Shown here: positions 1-12,333 of the stretch, piece by piece
Position numbering within the stretch: the first letter of the stretch is position 1
Layout of the letters: each line of letters begins with the position of its first letter
NCBI RefSeq assembly: GCF_022201045.2
Contig: NC_068557.1
Coordinates: 31,969,501-32,033,500 of the forward strand
Length of the DNA: 64,000 nt
Source: Citrus sinensis
Taxonomy: Eukaryota > Streptophyta > Magnoliopsida > Sapindales > Rutaceae
Direction of reading: 5' to 3'
Program-made: the position numbers and the translations under genes
Notes under the pieces: generated by a model
Told to the model about the DNA's origin: nothing
The model's input: the letters and a program-made list of their open reading frames with translations, nothing else
Database searches by the model: none

Positions 1-2450
1 CCCTCACTCACTCACTCTTGACCCAAAACAAATAAATAAATTGGAAGTAGTAGTTTAGTTGAGACAATTTTCCATCAGAATTATTTACCCTTTCGGCATA
101 CATTGCCTCTGGGCGCCGGTATTTTGCAGCTCCCATGAAATTTGATTTATTTACACTTAGATGGCAAGTTTATCCACATTATTACACACCTCCCCTATCG
201 TTAGTTGTTCCATGACCATCCATTGATCGTTAGTGGATTGACGAAATATCCAAGATACCCTTTACACCAGAATGGCCATAAACATCTACAATTTATTGAT
301 GGAAAATTATCTGATGAAAAGAGTAAAATACACAGTAGTTAAACTAATATTAATTTACATCATAATAACTAAAAAGATTAACTATAAAAACTAAAAGTTA
401 GAAACTATTATGGATGGATTAATTATAGGAAGTATTCTTATCTTGGTGACAATAATTGTAAATAAGGAGCATTTTAAAAGGCCAAAATGAAAGAAGGCAA
501 GAATAGTAAGAGAACTAGCAAAGAACTTCATTCTTTTGTCAAAAATTGTGTGTAAATATACAAGGCAAAGTTGGCCATTTAAAGCCAGATCTCATTGGCC
601 ATTTGTATGTTTGACAGTGGAAGAGCAAAAACCTATGTTCGGAGTTGCATTTTGCATAATGTAGTGTAATACATTTTTAAATCATGCACAATCAATAATT
701 GTACAATAAAGATAAATGAATAAAGTTCGAAGTGAGGAGAGAAATAATTACAACATAAACCTTAATGATCTATCAGACGAGGAAGATGGGCTAGAAGAAG
801 AATTGATAGAAAAAAGAACTCCATATCTTTCAGCTTCATTACCCTTTAAAACACTGCTTTTTTTCCACCACTTTTAGCCCTCTTTTAAAGAGCATTATTT
901 TTTGTTTCGTCAAATCCCAATCATTAATACCATTCTTTTTTGAAATCCTCTTAGTTCTTTCAAGTTCCAATACCAGTCACATCAAACATTGGATGTCATT
1001 AATATTGGACGACACCCTTCTGCCATCACCAAGCTTGTCTCGTTCATAACTCACTTGAAAATGGTGATGACTTGTTATGGCTACAATAGCTGCTCTTCAA
1101 GAGCTTCACTTATTTGCAAATGGTGTTTACCTAATTAAAAGTAAAAATCAAAATGTTCATGAAAGGGAAACTACAGTTGTTACACGTTGGGTAATAACTA
1201 AGAGTAGTTTTACCATGCAATTTATTTTTTATGTTTGGTTTTTTTATTTTTTGAATTTTAATTGAGTTTTTAGAAGTTTATCTTTCGATATTGGCATTAT
1301 GCGTACATTAAGGACCGGGTGGCTACGGCTCGGGTAAGATTTTTGGAAATAATTTGTTATTTAATTACACAAATTCACTAGTCTGCATACCTGGTTTAAA
1401 AATTTCAAGTAAAATCTTGTAATTAAAGAAAACCTTTTTAATTGGGATGAATTGTTAGTTAAACGTGTCATGAACCTGGATAGTAATTAAAAAATTTTAA
1501 CTAACCCTAAAAAATAGTGTTAGCTTCACCCCTGCATGTCTTCGTACTAACGGTTGGGGAGGCATATGATAATACAGACAAACTTACCCTCTAAGTATAA
1601 ATATGTCAAACTTTAAGGGAAGTTTTTAAAAATTACCCTCAATCGCATCGACTTCTAAATAGTTATGTATATGGATAAAAATAATTAACTATAAAGTAAA
1701 AATTAGGATATCGAAAAAAAAATGAATATATATATATATATATATATATAAGCACAATAAATTTTTATAACTCTTTAATAATTGTCAGTTAAATTAAATA
1801 GCTCCGAAAGTATTAAAGCAGGACAAAATCTTGCATATTTGTCTTATCTGACATAGTAATTTAATTTTTCCAGTAAAAATGCCACGTCAGATATGTGACA
1901 ATTAAAGATGAAATCTGATACCCATCAGCTCTTTGGCAGCATCTTATGATGAATTGATGATTGATGAGTCTGGTGAGGTATTCCATCATCAATTCAAGCA
2001 CGTCTTCTTGAATCTCTCTCGGCCCTCTCCCAAGAGTCAAGTCAAGACTCTTCCTTACAAGACGCAAACTGAGGAAACGTGTGCCCAACATTGTGTTCAG
2101 TTCAACTACTGGTTGTTTTTTTATTTTCCCCTTAAATATAAGTATTCTTTTTAATCTAACTCTAACCAAAGTGTTTTTTTTTTTTTTTCCGGTAAATCAG
2201 AAAAGATTTTAACTTAACTTCTGCGGCTGCTTCCAATGTGGGGTCCATGCTTGGCCTCCAGTCTCAATATCAGCAACCATTCTCTCTTGAGTCTTTGAGA
2301 ATGTCATTCTTGGTTTCACCAAAACTCTTCACCTTCACCTACACCTACACCAACCCTCTACCTCGATTTGTCTAAAAGAACTTTCTTTGTTTTTTTTTTT
2401 CTTTGTTTGGCATTCACATTGTCAAATCCTTTGTAAAGTTTGATACTTTC
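1..2450. other. AT-rich spacer upstream of the arogenate dehydratase gene
   Basis: I see no convincing gene here. Short open frames exist (for example near 1077-1265 and 1933-2154), but they lack recognisable motifs and have the AT-rich, low-complexity composition of intergenic DNA. An (AT)n microsatellite lies at about 1724-1751. The last 130 bp (about 2320-2450) are rich in CT/CACCTA repeats followed by T runs, typical of a plant 5' leader, so transcription of the downstream gene probably begins in this stretch. The exact start site cannot be fixed by eye. Confidence 0.6.
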
Positions 2451-5400
2451 ATGGCTTTGAAGGCAAACCCCGTCTGGGGTTGTGCTAAAACCCCACATTT
2501 TCATAAGGGTTTGCCAGATTTGGTGCCTAACAGATGTGGGTTTGGTTTGGATTTGAGGGTTTTGAACAAATGGGAATGTACTTGCGTGGGTGTTTTGGCT
2601 CAGACTCACAGAGCTATCACTCCTGTTGAGGACGACAGGCCTTATACTCCTGATGTTCAGTCGTCTGAGGCCAATGAGCGGTCTCAAGACTCTCAGTCCT
2701 CTGGCTTTCACAAGGATTTGAATCTTCTTCCTAGTGAGTTAATTTATAATTTATGCCCTCCTTTTGTGGTGAATTATGAGTTTTATTATGTTGCATGCCA
2801 TTTAATTTTCCCAATTAAGGATCATTAGCCTAAATAAATGGTTCTTTCATTTGTGCTGTGTAGGGATGAAAATGAATAAACGTTCATGACCAGTTAGTTG
2901 GCAATATTGATGTATTTTAGGGTTCTTAACTTGTAGCTCTAGGAAACCAAATTTACTTCATGTTGAATATTTTGATAATGTTTAAACGCTAATTTTGTGA
3001 GTATCAGAATGTGAATTGTTGTAAAGATGATTTTATCTAATGCAATATCCAAAAGCTCCTACAGGCTACAGTTCCTTATCAAAGATTTCACTCATGGTTG
3101 TTATGTGTCATACATTTAAATCTTTTTGGGGATGAGCCATTTTCTTGAAGTTCACATATGTCATTGATCTACTTCATTTTTGATGAACTGTAATTTTATG
3201 GACTTCACATATTGGAGATGAATATGATGCTGGATACTAAAGGCAAATTATGACTCTTTCGTGCCACTGCTTCTTTCCATCTTCCCTTTCTCTCCTCCTT
3301 TTATGGCACATTTTCTTAGCTCTAGTATATGGACAAATTGCAGAACCCTTGTCTATAATGGAACTTTCTTCTTCTCCTGATGATGGTACAAAAGTGCGAG
3401 TTGCTTACCAGGTAAAGCAGTCCATCTTTTTTGGTTTTTATCCTTTTTTGGACCAAATATCTTTTCTTGATTTTTTTTTATGGGTTATATTGCAATTCTA
3501 GGGCTTACCAGGTGCATATAGCGAGGCTGCCGCACGAAAAGCATATCCTAAGTGCGAGACTGTTCCATGTGATCAGTTTGAAGCGGCATTCAAGGTTCAG
3601 ATCCTTGACTTATACTGTTATAAAATCAATTAAGTTTGATCGTTACCATTATTCTGCTGAATTTCATTAAACAGGCAGTTGAACTGTGGTTAGTGGATAA
3701 AGCGGTTCTTCCCATTGAGAATTCTGTTGGTGGTAGCATCCACCGTAATTATGACTTACTACTTCGGCATAGGCTCCACATTGTGGGAGAAGTACAATTG
3801 GTAGTTAATCATTGCCTTTTAGGGTTGCCCGGTGTACTGAAGGAGGAGTTAAAACGTGTCTTCAGTCATCCACAGGTTTGTCATATTCATATCTTGCGCA
3901 TGATTATCTTGTCTTATTTGCTCAAGAAGACACTTGGTAGTGTGTTATATGTAGCTCAACCAATACCTAAGACGTTGATGGTTGTCGTTTTGTAGTAAAA
4001 ATAGTAGCCAAATTCAAATAGAGCCAAAACGTCTACTCCCGATAAGGAATTTTGTCCATATTATCTTTTTAAATCATGATTAACCCAAATGGTTGTCAAA
4101 TAGGTATTTTTACGGATTGCTTTCACTCCCTCACTGTTCAATCCCAGGGTTTGTTATATTTAGAACTTGGTCATCTGTGTTGTGTAAATTGCATGTCTAT
4201 TAACTCGGGAGATTCAGATCTAACGGCTTCTGGTCATCTAACCAAATTCTCATTTGCAGGCACTTGCTCAATGTGAGATGACACTAAGTAATTTAGGTAT
4301 TGTCAGAATTAGTGCTGATGATACAGCTGGTGCTGCTCAGGTAATGTATGGAAAAGACTTTTGTATCTGTTTGTAGTTTTCATTTTAGTTATGCTAGGGG
4401 CTATTTATATTCTGATACATAAACCTTGGAAATAGATGGTAGCTTCAATTGGCGAAAGGGATACTGGAGCAGTGGCAAGTGCTCAGGCTGCTGAAATCTA
4501 TGGGCTTGACATTCTTGCTGAAAAGATCCAGGTAAAGCTTTTTCCTTGCTTCTCCTACACCTCGGTGATCCCTAAATTATTCCAAGCAGATGCATTTTTC
4601 AAGCTGAATAAATGATAATTTTCCATTTGTGCTAACCATGCAAGAGAAAAAGAAAAAATCTGCATGATCATCTTTTATCGTTTTTCTTTTTTCTCGTTTT
4701 AAATAATAACAACAATTACAATTGTTTCCATATGCGTCCTCATGCATAATCGATACGATGTTTTGTCTCCTGCTATACCATTTGTAAAACTATGCCGGCA
4801 TATTTTCTGCTAATCTTCAGTAATCTTCAAACTGAAGATTTACTTTCCTAATTGGCACACGTAAATTCTTAGCAATTTTAGTTCTATGTATTGGAAAGCA
4901 AGCCTTGGGATTTGATACAGTCAAGTTTCTACTTATTTCTGAGTGAGATTCTTAAATAAGAAATTTTTTTTCTTATTGCAATTTGGCCATCTTGCTTTTT
5001 TCAGGATGATGACGATAATGTCACCCGTTTTTTGATACTTGCAAGGGAACCCATAATTGCAGGAACTGACAGGCCATATAAGGTACTCTTCCTTGTTAGT
5101 TATATATTCATTTTATTAATGTTATAAAAATAATTATTGGTTTTGTTTTTTGCCAGACAAGCATTGTTTTCACTCTAGAAGAAGGACCTGGCATGCTGTT
5201 CAAAGCCTTGGCAGTGTTTGCACTGCGAGACATTAATTTGACAAAGGTAACTTGAAAGTTAAAGCAAAATGATGTTAGTTAATTAAATCAAAATGCTCTG
5301 ATCGCCGTCTTTCCTTTGGAGCACTTTTCAGATAGAGAGCCGCCCACAGAGAAAGCGCCCACTGAGGGTTGTAGATGATTCTAATAAAGGGAGTGCAAAG

Positions 5401-5994
5401 TGAGTAATATTTGAACTTTTCAGAAATTTAATGCATACAATATTATGACAAACTAGCGCTGCAACTCTCAAGAAACAAAGAAGATATTGCTGCCAGTCAT
5501 ATTAGCATATAATAATCCGCAATAGGAGAAACATAAGATTTATGTGTTCTTTCTTCCAACCAAGTTCTATATAAACATCTAAGCTGCCGTGTAAATTTTG
5601 TTTTGCAATCGCATCCCAATTTGGGTGAGGTGAATATGCTATGAGATTTCCATGTGTTTGGTGGCAGGTACTTTGACTACCTTTTCTATATCGACTTTGA
5701 AGCTTCTATGGCTGATCCTCGAGCGCAATTTGCTTTGGGACATTTGCAGGTAAGCCTCTTTATGTTTCATGACATTTTCAGCTCTTAGAAGACATGATTT
5801 AGCATCTGTGCTTGTGTACATCCAAGACACGTGCAATTAAAACCTTAAACTGATGTAACAATCCTTTTGGGGAATTTGATTGTATATTTATTCTAAACGG
5901 ATTTCCTTTTTCTTTTACCCCCCAAAAAATATGGCAGGAATTTGCGACATTTCTACGCGTACTTGGTTGCTATCCAATGGACACAACTTTATAG
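2451..5994 (+). CDS. ADT: Arogenate dehydratase (prephenate dehydratase family), plastid
   Basis: Predicted to convert arogenate to phenylalanine in the plastid (last step of plant Phe synthesis). Eleven exons: 2451-2733, 3344-3411, 3502-3594, 3675-3875, 4260-4340, 4436-4531, 5005-5082, 5157-5246, 5332-5399, 5668-5749, 5938-5994. They sum to 1197 nt, 398 aa, a normal family length. An N-terminal region of about 95 residues looks like a transit peptide. The dehydratase domain follows, with [11 protein letters not shown], the [16 protein letters not shown] stretch and the catalytic-type NVTRF motif. A C-terminal ACT domain carries the IESRP motif used for Phe binding. The start is the first ATG that gives a transit-peptide-like leader. 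In Arabidopsis the intron-bearing members are ADT1 and ADT2, while ADT3-6 lack introns, so this is probably an ADT1/2-type gene. All splice phases agree; nothing looks broken. Confidence 0.93.
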
Positions 5995-8524
5995 ATGGAC
6001 ACCCTCCCCAACATTGAGTTCCCATATTTGTTTTGGTCTTAGAAGATATACAATTCAACCTGCAATCCTGTACATACATCTTCAGATCCAGCTCAAGCCA
6101 AGAAGAGTTTTATGGGATAGAGCCATAGCCATATCCATAGGTGGAAAATTTCCTTGAGGGATCTCTTAGTTTCTTCTTTCCTCTTGTTCAAATTCTTTTC
6201 TTCTTCCTAATGGAGGTGGGTTCTTTTATTTTATTATTATTATTTTTTTAAAAGGTAAATTTGTAGCTAATCTTGATGGGATGTACCTATGGGAACATGC
6301 AAATATGAACCTTGTGAGACAATTGCTCACATCGCCCTTCCCAAAATTAATAAAGGAAATTGGTGACAGGTTATTCGAAACCAGAAAGAAGTACTAATAG
6401 AAATATTCCTACGGGTGGCTAAATTGTATGACAAAATCGTGCCGGCCACCACCAAGTGAGCTGTCGTTGTCCTCGCAGGTCGTATGATGTGTATTTTCTA
6501 ACAAAAATGAAAGAAACTTACCAACTAGATATAGAACCAACTGATATATTTGTTTCTTTAAATAAGTAAAATGCCTTCTGAGAAATATTGGGCAACAACA
6601 ATTCTTGCTCAGACTCTACAAAGACAAGCTAACTAGAAGATGAAAGCTTCCATCCTATTGTTGCTTCCGGAGAAATTATCTCCCAACCATTTAAAAAATG
6701 TTAAAAATACAAGTCATACACCAATATCTTATATTCGCCTTCAATTTTATATCAAGTAATATTAACTCTTTCAGCCACCATTAAATAATTTAAGGTGAAT
6801 TTTTCTCCTCGAGTCTCTCAAAATATTCTTTTATTTTCTTAGATAATTGTCCTTGATATAAAATTAAACCATGAAGTAGTTCTAAGATATTATAAAAAGC
6901 TAACAGTAATTACTCATACTTTAAATACTTTTTAAGACCCATGTAAGATTGCTTTTGGGAGGATTAAATAGAGCTAATTTATGTAGAGATTTTGTTGGTA
7001 GAGTTTTTACAAGTAAAGCTTTAATTAGTAGAGTTTTTACAAATAGAATTTTTATCTAAGAAAATTAGTTATTTGGTTGTCAATGAGAGTTTTTATTAAA
7101 AATTATAAAATTACTTAATAGACAATTCTTTTAAAATTATGTTGTGAAAAGAATAAAATAAGATTGTCAAATAAAGGAGGATATTTTTATATATTTTAAT
7201 AACTCAAAAAAGCTTTCTAACCTCTAGTCTCAAAAGTCTAAAATTTGAGTTTTTACTAGTAGAAACAAAATAGTTTATTTAAACTTCAAAAGCTCTACTA
7301 AAAAAGCAACTAAACAATAACAATAATTTCAATAAGAGCTTATGAGATTAACTAAGTACCTATGACTATTAGATAAACCATATCAAACAGGAACTAAAAG
7401 TGATTTTCAAAAGTTAAAAAGTTAATTTTGGTATTTGATAAATTTGTTGAAAAATCATTTTTAGCAAAGTCACTTCATCAACAAAAAGAAAGAGTAACTT
7501 TTAAAAAATTTGATTTTGAAAATCATTTTTATACTTAATACAATTTCATACATATTCTCATATCTATTATAAAAATCTAAACTTATTCTTATTAATTAGG
7601 AAATAAAATCATTAACTTTAAAGGGATTATTACTATTAATGATTATATTGAGATAACAAAATTAAAAAATTAATAGTATAAAATATTTTATTTCAATTAT
7701 CAATTATTATACATACACAATAAAAAAATATTTTATTCTAACATTATGTCAAATTTTATCATTTATATTCTTATATGCACATCTATAAACATATAAATAT
7801 ATAAATATAGTCCAACTTAATTATTTATATTCTTATAATAATTTAATCATCAAATTTGACAAACGCATACGACTGCTTTCAAAGTTCAGAACACTTTAAA
7901 AATAATTTTTACCGAATATTTAACTAATTTTCTTTACAATTAATTATTTTCACAACACAACCGACAATAATTATTTTAAAAGTTATTGCACTGCCAAATT
8001 AACCCTTATTCGTAAAATGGTTAAGAGATAATCTCCCTGAATCAAATTCGGCGAGTGATATGGGAAAAGGGGGCACGATTCTTCTCATCCACAGACAAAT
8101 GCTTGCAATTGGAGACGACTTCTCAATCAAAATCAGTAAAGTTTTCATTTGCATTCGTTTTTCTCTTTGCAGCCGTCACAGTTTAGTCTCGATTGGAGAT
8201 TTGATTGACGTGAATTCTTCCATCAAGCCTGCCGCCATGAAACAAGCTGCAAGCCCAACTCGACGGCTCAAACTGAAGCCCTTTACATACAAGATCAGCC
8301 GGCCGTTCACTAAATAATAACACAGTAACGTAATCCAAATTTAAGCAGTAGATCTCAATTTAATAATTCGTCACATAGCAGCAAACCACCGATATCGTAA
8401 CAGGCATATCGGTGGCTTTCAATACTAGACACAGTAATTTATTCATACAGATAGTACAGTACAGTAGTAGGATTTAATTTTATGCACCAGAGTGTTTTGC
8501 AAAACTCCTCCTACCATGACATCG
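5995..8524. other. Spacer between ADT and the glyoxalase pair
   Basis: The first about 250 bp are probably ADT 3' UTR. The rest is AT-rich, with no protein motif on either strand. The right part contains a dispersed repeat (see 7390-8005). The last stretch (about 8030-8330) is the downstream flank of the glyoxalase gene and is repeated at about 11400-11690, so it belongs to the duplicated unit. The open frame at 8060-8317 and its counterpart at 11433-11651 are parts of this copied flank and differ in length, which argues against a protein. Confidence 0.6.
7390..8005. repeat. Dispersed AT-rich repeat, copy 1
   Basis: About 600 bp that aligns by eye, in the same orientation, with 15095-15710 and with 33700-34125. 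Shared blocks include GAGTAACTTTT..AAATTTGATTTTGA, a stretch around TATTGAGATAA, the TACACAATAAAAAA block and the terminal CAATTATTTTAAAAGTTA block. No coding content. It is likely a non-autonomous DNA transposon family, but I could not define its termini or target duplication. Its right end abuts the copied glyoxalase unit. Confidence 0.55.
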
Positions 8525-10343
8525 TTACTCCGACTGCAATTCCTTCAGAAAATCTTCATTGTCAACCAGGACCTACAAATCGACACAAAAAAACCATATA
8601 ACATGAGCGACCCTTGCTTAGAATGTTAATACAAAAAATGAAAATACATTCATTTTTTACGCATTAAGTGCCGCAAATGAGAAAAATGATCAATTAAAAG
8701 ATATCTGAAAAAATTACCGTTTTCCAGCCATCTGGGTCTACGAAAGAGGTGATTTTGGTGTTGAGTCCAGGGATTGGTCCGGGTTGTCGAGTTATCTTCC
8801 CTCCAAGCTCTTCGGTAACCAGGTTGACAACCTCAGCACTTTTGTATACATCATCAGTACTAATAGCAACCTACAAATGATACCACAATCATGAAAATAT
8901 AAGTGTGTTCTCAAATGAAGAAATAGTCACTGATGCTTCCACTTGGACTTATCTTTACCTGAGCATATGCATTTCCCTTGGTATATTCAGTCACAGCATA
9001 ACTATAAGCTAACTCCAGAACAGTAGTCTGATCTTCCTCAGCATATCCAAGCATGGCCAGGGCGCACTGTGATATAAATGAAACCACCAAAATAGAAAAT
9101 ACATTACTAATATGGGTCCCCCTAGTTAAAGTGAATAAACTCTTCAAAAGAAGAGGCAGTTCACCTTCAATTCAGGACTATCAATTGTCCTTAACAGTTT
9201 CATCCCCAAAGCCTGCAGAGACCCAACAAACACAACATCATTTCACGGCAGATCCTTTGGATTAAAAAGCAAACTATAAGCAGATTTGATAACTACTACA
9301 ATTGATCCACTGTTGGACAATAACGAAAAAAGTGCTGGCATAATGCAAGATGATCCACAACAGCTTTAGCGATGGAAATGAACCACTGGATTCACAGTTA
9401 AACACACCCATTGCAACAGGTTTAGCAAGAAATGGGAGTAAGAGATCCAGTTACTCATACAGCATCCAAGCAGAAGATAGACCTTTTGTCATACTACCTT
9501 TTCATAGAACTTGATGGAGCGACCAAGATCGCCAACGCGAAGCATTACTTGACAGAGTGGTTCAGGAGTTGGACCTCTCTGGATGAGTTCAAAAATATAA
9601 CCATCGGGATCCTTCACAAAGGCAAAGTGAGTTGTCATACCTTTAAGTGGACCAGGCTCTCTAGTCACATTGCCACCCTTGGCACGAATGTTTTCAACCA
9701 TTTTGTAAACCTTGAAATTCCATGGTATGCTAGTTCAATTTCAGTGCTTAGATAAAAACCAGTGCTCAAAATCAGTAAATATTTTACGACACTTACATCT
9801 TCAGTTGCAATTGCAAGATGGCCAAAACCAGTTCCAATATCATATGAAGTTACACCATAGTCTGTGAATCAATAGCAAAGTAAACTCTCAGAAATAGATA
9901 GAAAAAAATAGAACCCCATTCATAATCATTTCCCAAGAAGTACAATTCTAATGCAATTTTCTAGAAGTAGTAACTCTTATGTTTAGACAAAGAAAAAGTA
10001 AGAGCACCATACTGTATGTTAACTCCACAACAAAGTAAGACTGTTCGGGGCCAAATCCAAGAAAGGCATTTGAGTATTTCTCTTCTGGGACGTCTCTCTT
10101 TCTCAACAGCTCCATCCCAAAGCATTCAGTGTAATATCTGAAGACAAAAGTACAGAAGAATATGAGGACATCCAAGCACCCAAAATAATCAACTACATCA
10201 GGAGCAGTTAATGTGTTAAAGACATACTTGATGGTGCGATCAAGATCACCAACACGATACACAGCATGAAGGAGGCGTCGCTTATCTTTCTTTGGCCATT
10301 CCAGCAACTCGGCATTAGCAACAGCAGGAGAAGCCTCAGCCAT
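8525..10343 (-). CDS. GLX1: Lactoylglutathione lyase (glyoxalase I), tandem copy A
   Basis: Isomerises the hemithioacetal of methylglyoxal and glutathione to S-lactoylglutathione; probably cytosolic because no transit peptide is seen. Exons in gene order: 10228-10343, 10013-10137, 9797-9861, 9498-9710, 9165-9212, 8959-9066, 8718-8870, 8525-8572. They sum to 876 nt, 291 aa, the usual size of the plant two-domain enzyme. The N-terminal glyoxalase half keeps a full metal set by position (His26, Glu77, His95, Glu143). The C-terminal half has Gln at the first (LCQVML) and third (AYAQV) positions, so one active site is expected, as known for plant two-domain enzymes. Compared with copy B it has unusual changes in otherwise family-typical stretches: [11 protein letters not shown] versus [11 protein letters not shown], and [11 protein letters not shown] versus [11 protein letters not shown]. 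No break is seen. Confidence 0.93.
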
Positions 10344-10360
10344 TTTGATATGGAATCACT

Positions 10361-10737
10361 CTGTTTCCATTCACAACAATGTAAATATGAATAATAAGAC
10401 AAATACAAATCATCAGTCTAATAAAAAAATAATCGTACTATTCTCTTTAGAAATGTATACAGCAACACACAAGCATTCATTTCATGACACAATTACGGAT
10501 GTGTAGACTTGAGATAACAGTAACCCAAACTTCTTGATCCGATAGAATAGAAACGTATCAAATAAAAGTCTCCAGCATAATTCAGTAACGTAACGTAAGC
10601 CTCAGCCTCGGTCATAGCAAAAATGAACATAAAAACTAACAAGAAGACACAAATATCAGTCGCATTGGAGCCGATCCTAGTTTATGAAAGGTCGGAAATC
10701 AAAAGGACCATAACAAGAGGAAGAAAAGAGAGCTTAC
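10361..10737 (-). other. Probable 5' UTR intron of glyoxalase copy A
   Basis: On the minus strand a donor CTG|GTAAGCTC (boundary 10738/10737) and an acceptor AACAG|AGTGATTCC (boundary 10361/10360) lie 17 bases upstream of the ATG. The same donor and acceptor exist in copy B, bounding 14195-14660. Relative to B, this intron holds about 40 extra bases near 10420-10461. The role of the intron is inferred; no transcript evidence is available here. Confidence 0.5.
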
Positions 10738-10794
10738 CAGAAAGTCGGAGTGAAGCCGCAAGTGTGAGAAATGATCTAGAAGATGATCTATTTT

Positions 10795-10931
10795 CCAGAC
10801 TTAGCTATGGTGCAACTGTAGTATCATACTATAGTTATATTTAATCATTAAATGCAAATACTTAATTATTGCGTCTCTCACTATAACTAAATTCAATGAT
10901 TAAGTGCAGCTATACACAATTATACCAACCC
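10795..10931. mobile_element. 137-bp foldback MITE, hAT-like, in the promoter of copy A
   Basis: Copy A and copy B promoters align on both sides, but B lacks this block. It is flanked by TCTATTTT (10787-10794) and TCTATTTA (10932-10939), an 8-bp target duplication with one mismatch, as hAT elements make. The interior is an imperfect inverted repeat: a block around TTTAATCATTAAATGCA pairs with one around CAATGATTAAGTGCA. No coding capacity. The empty site in copy B makes the call firm that something inserted; the superfamily assignment is inference. Confidence 0.65.
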
Positions 10932-11218
10932 TCTATTTACTGAACTTACATTATCTTGTTCTTTAAATTATCTTGTTTCTATCCTCCGAAAAAAAAAATT
11001 TATCCTGCTTCCATGGATTCCTCTAGAGTCATTGGCTGTTACTGGAGGATGACTGATGAAATCAGATCAACGATTGAGATTTGCCTGTGGCTTTTTAGGG
11101 TAACGGCTTCGTTGGGTTTAGTTGTTTGGATTTTGGAATATCAAGCCGGCGATTTGACCTACGGTCGGACCCGTGTATGATTCAAGGCTGTGCCTGTGAT
11201 TAAGCCGCGAACTATAAT

Positions 11219-11224
11219 CACGTG
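11219..11224. promoter_or_regulatory. G-box/ABRE-like CACGTG upstream of glyoxalase copy A
   Basis: CACGTGGC lies about 430 bp upstream of the probable 5' UTR exon. The same motif in the same context lies upstream of copy B (14952-14957). CACGTGGC is the classic bZIP/ABA-response core, and GLX1 genes are stress-responsive in plants. Function here is inferred from the motif alone. Confidence 0.3.
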
Positions 11225-11324
11225 GCATTATTATATTAAACATGTGATTTCATATCTTATTAAAATAAATAAACGCATTATTCATTTCCATTCTCAATAA
11301 CTAAACACTCTATACAACTGATTA

Positions 11325-11385
11325 TTTTCACAATAAAACCGACAATAATTATTTTAAAAATCATTGCATTATTTTTTTAACTCTT
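11325..11385. repeat. Remnant of the dispersed repeat at the glyoxalase copy junction
   Basis: Only the right end of the repeat seen at 7390-8005 and 15095-15710 is present, from GATTATTTTCACAATAAAAC to the CAATAATTATTTTAAAAATC block. It directly precedes the copied downstream flank of glyoxalase copy B, just as the complete repeat precedes that of copy A. Confidence 0.5.
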
Positions 11386-11690
11386 ATTCTTAAAATAGTT
11401 AAGAGATAATTTCCCTAAATAAAATTCGGCTGGTGACACGGGAAAAGGGGCCACGATTCCTCTTATCCGTAAACAAATGCATGAAAATGGATACTGCTTC
11501 TCAATTAAATTCAGTGAAGTTTTCATTCGCATTCGTTTTCTCTTTGAAGTCGTCACAGTTTAGTCTCGATTGGAGATTGATTGACGTGAATTCTTCCATC
11601 AAGCCTAACGCTATGAAACAAGCTGCAAGGCCGACTCGACGGTCAAACTGAAGCCCTTTACATACAAGATCAGCCAGCCGTTCACTAAAT

Positions 11691-12138
11691 AATTATTTGT
11701 TAAATGTCTAAATTCCGAAATTTTATTAATTTTAATTTTTAAAAAAATTTATTTGTTTATTTTTTAAAACTTGTCTCATTTTCAGATATTTACATCCAAA
11801 ATAAAAAAAATAAAATTTTGTGACTTTTATCTAAATAAAAAAATATTTAAATAACAAATAAATATTATATTCTAAAAATATCTATGTAAAATAACTTATT
11901 TCTTAAACTAAAAAAATAGAATCCTCTTTTTTTTGTTTTAATTTACAAAGACATAAATGTCAAACAATCAAATTTAAGATGTTTTTTATTGTAAAAACAA
12001 ACAAAATATCACTTATATTCAGATATTAAAAAAAAAAAAACAAACATGTCATTAAGATTTTCGTATTCAGACCCATTCAGACTTTAGAAAAACTCACACT
12101 TATTTAAATTTCAGACAAAAAAATAAACGCTTGCATAG
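11691..12138. repeat. AT-rich insertion in unit B, possible MITE
   Basis: About 445 bp present between the copied downstream flank and the 3' region of copy B but absent from unit A, where the flanks join at about 8318. The ends are loosely inverted (TTATTTGTTAAATGTCTAAA at the left; the reverse complement of the right end reads TTTATTTTTTTGTCTGAAAT). I found no clean target duplication, so insertion in B or deletion in A are both possible. Confidence 0.35.
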
Positions 12139-12333
12139 CAACGTAATCCAAATTTAAGCAGTAGATCTCAATTTAATAATTCATCACATCACATAGCAGC
12201 AAACCACCGATATCGTAACAGGCATATCGGTGGCTTTCAATACCAGACACGGTAATTTATTCATACAGATAGTACAGTAGTAGGATTTATTTTTATGCAA
12301 GTGTTTTGCAAAACTCCTCCTACCATGACATCA

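Larger units (their letters stand above)
10344..12333. other. Promoter of glyoxalase copy A and junction between the two copies
   Basis: Holds the 5' UTR intron and promoter of copy A up to about 11240, a short remnant of the dispersed repeat at about 11325-11385, then the copied downstream flank of copy B. A 137-bp MITE lies at 10795-10931. About 445 bp of AT-rich DNA (about 11691-12138) is absent at the equivalent place next to copy A. No further gene is seen. Confidence 0.6.

Noticed and set aside
1077-1265. 62-codon open frame on +
   Set aside because: AT-rich, ends in low-complexity Phe/Tyr codons, no motif; random frame.
8060-8317. Small protein gene, with a relative at 11433-11651
   Set aside because: Both are the copied downstream flank of the glyoxalase genes; the frames differ in length and end, and no start context or domain supports coding.
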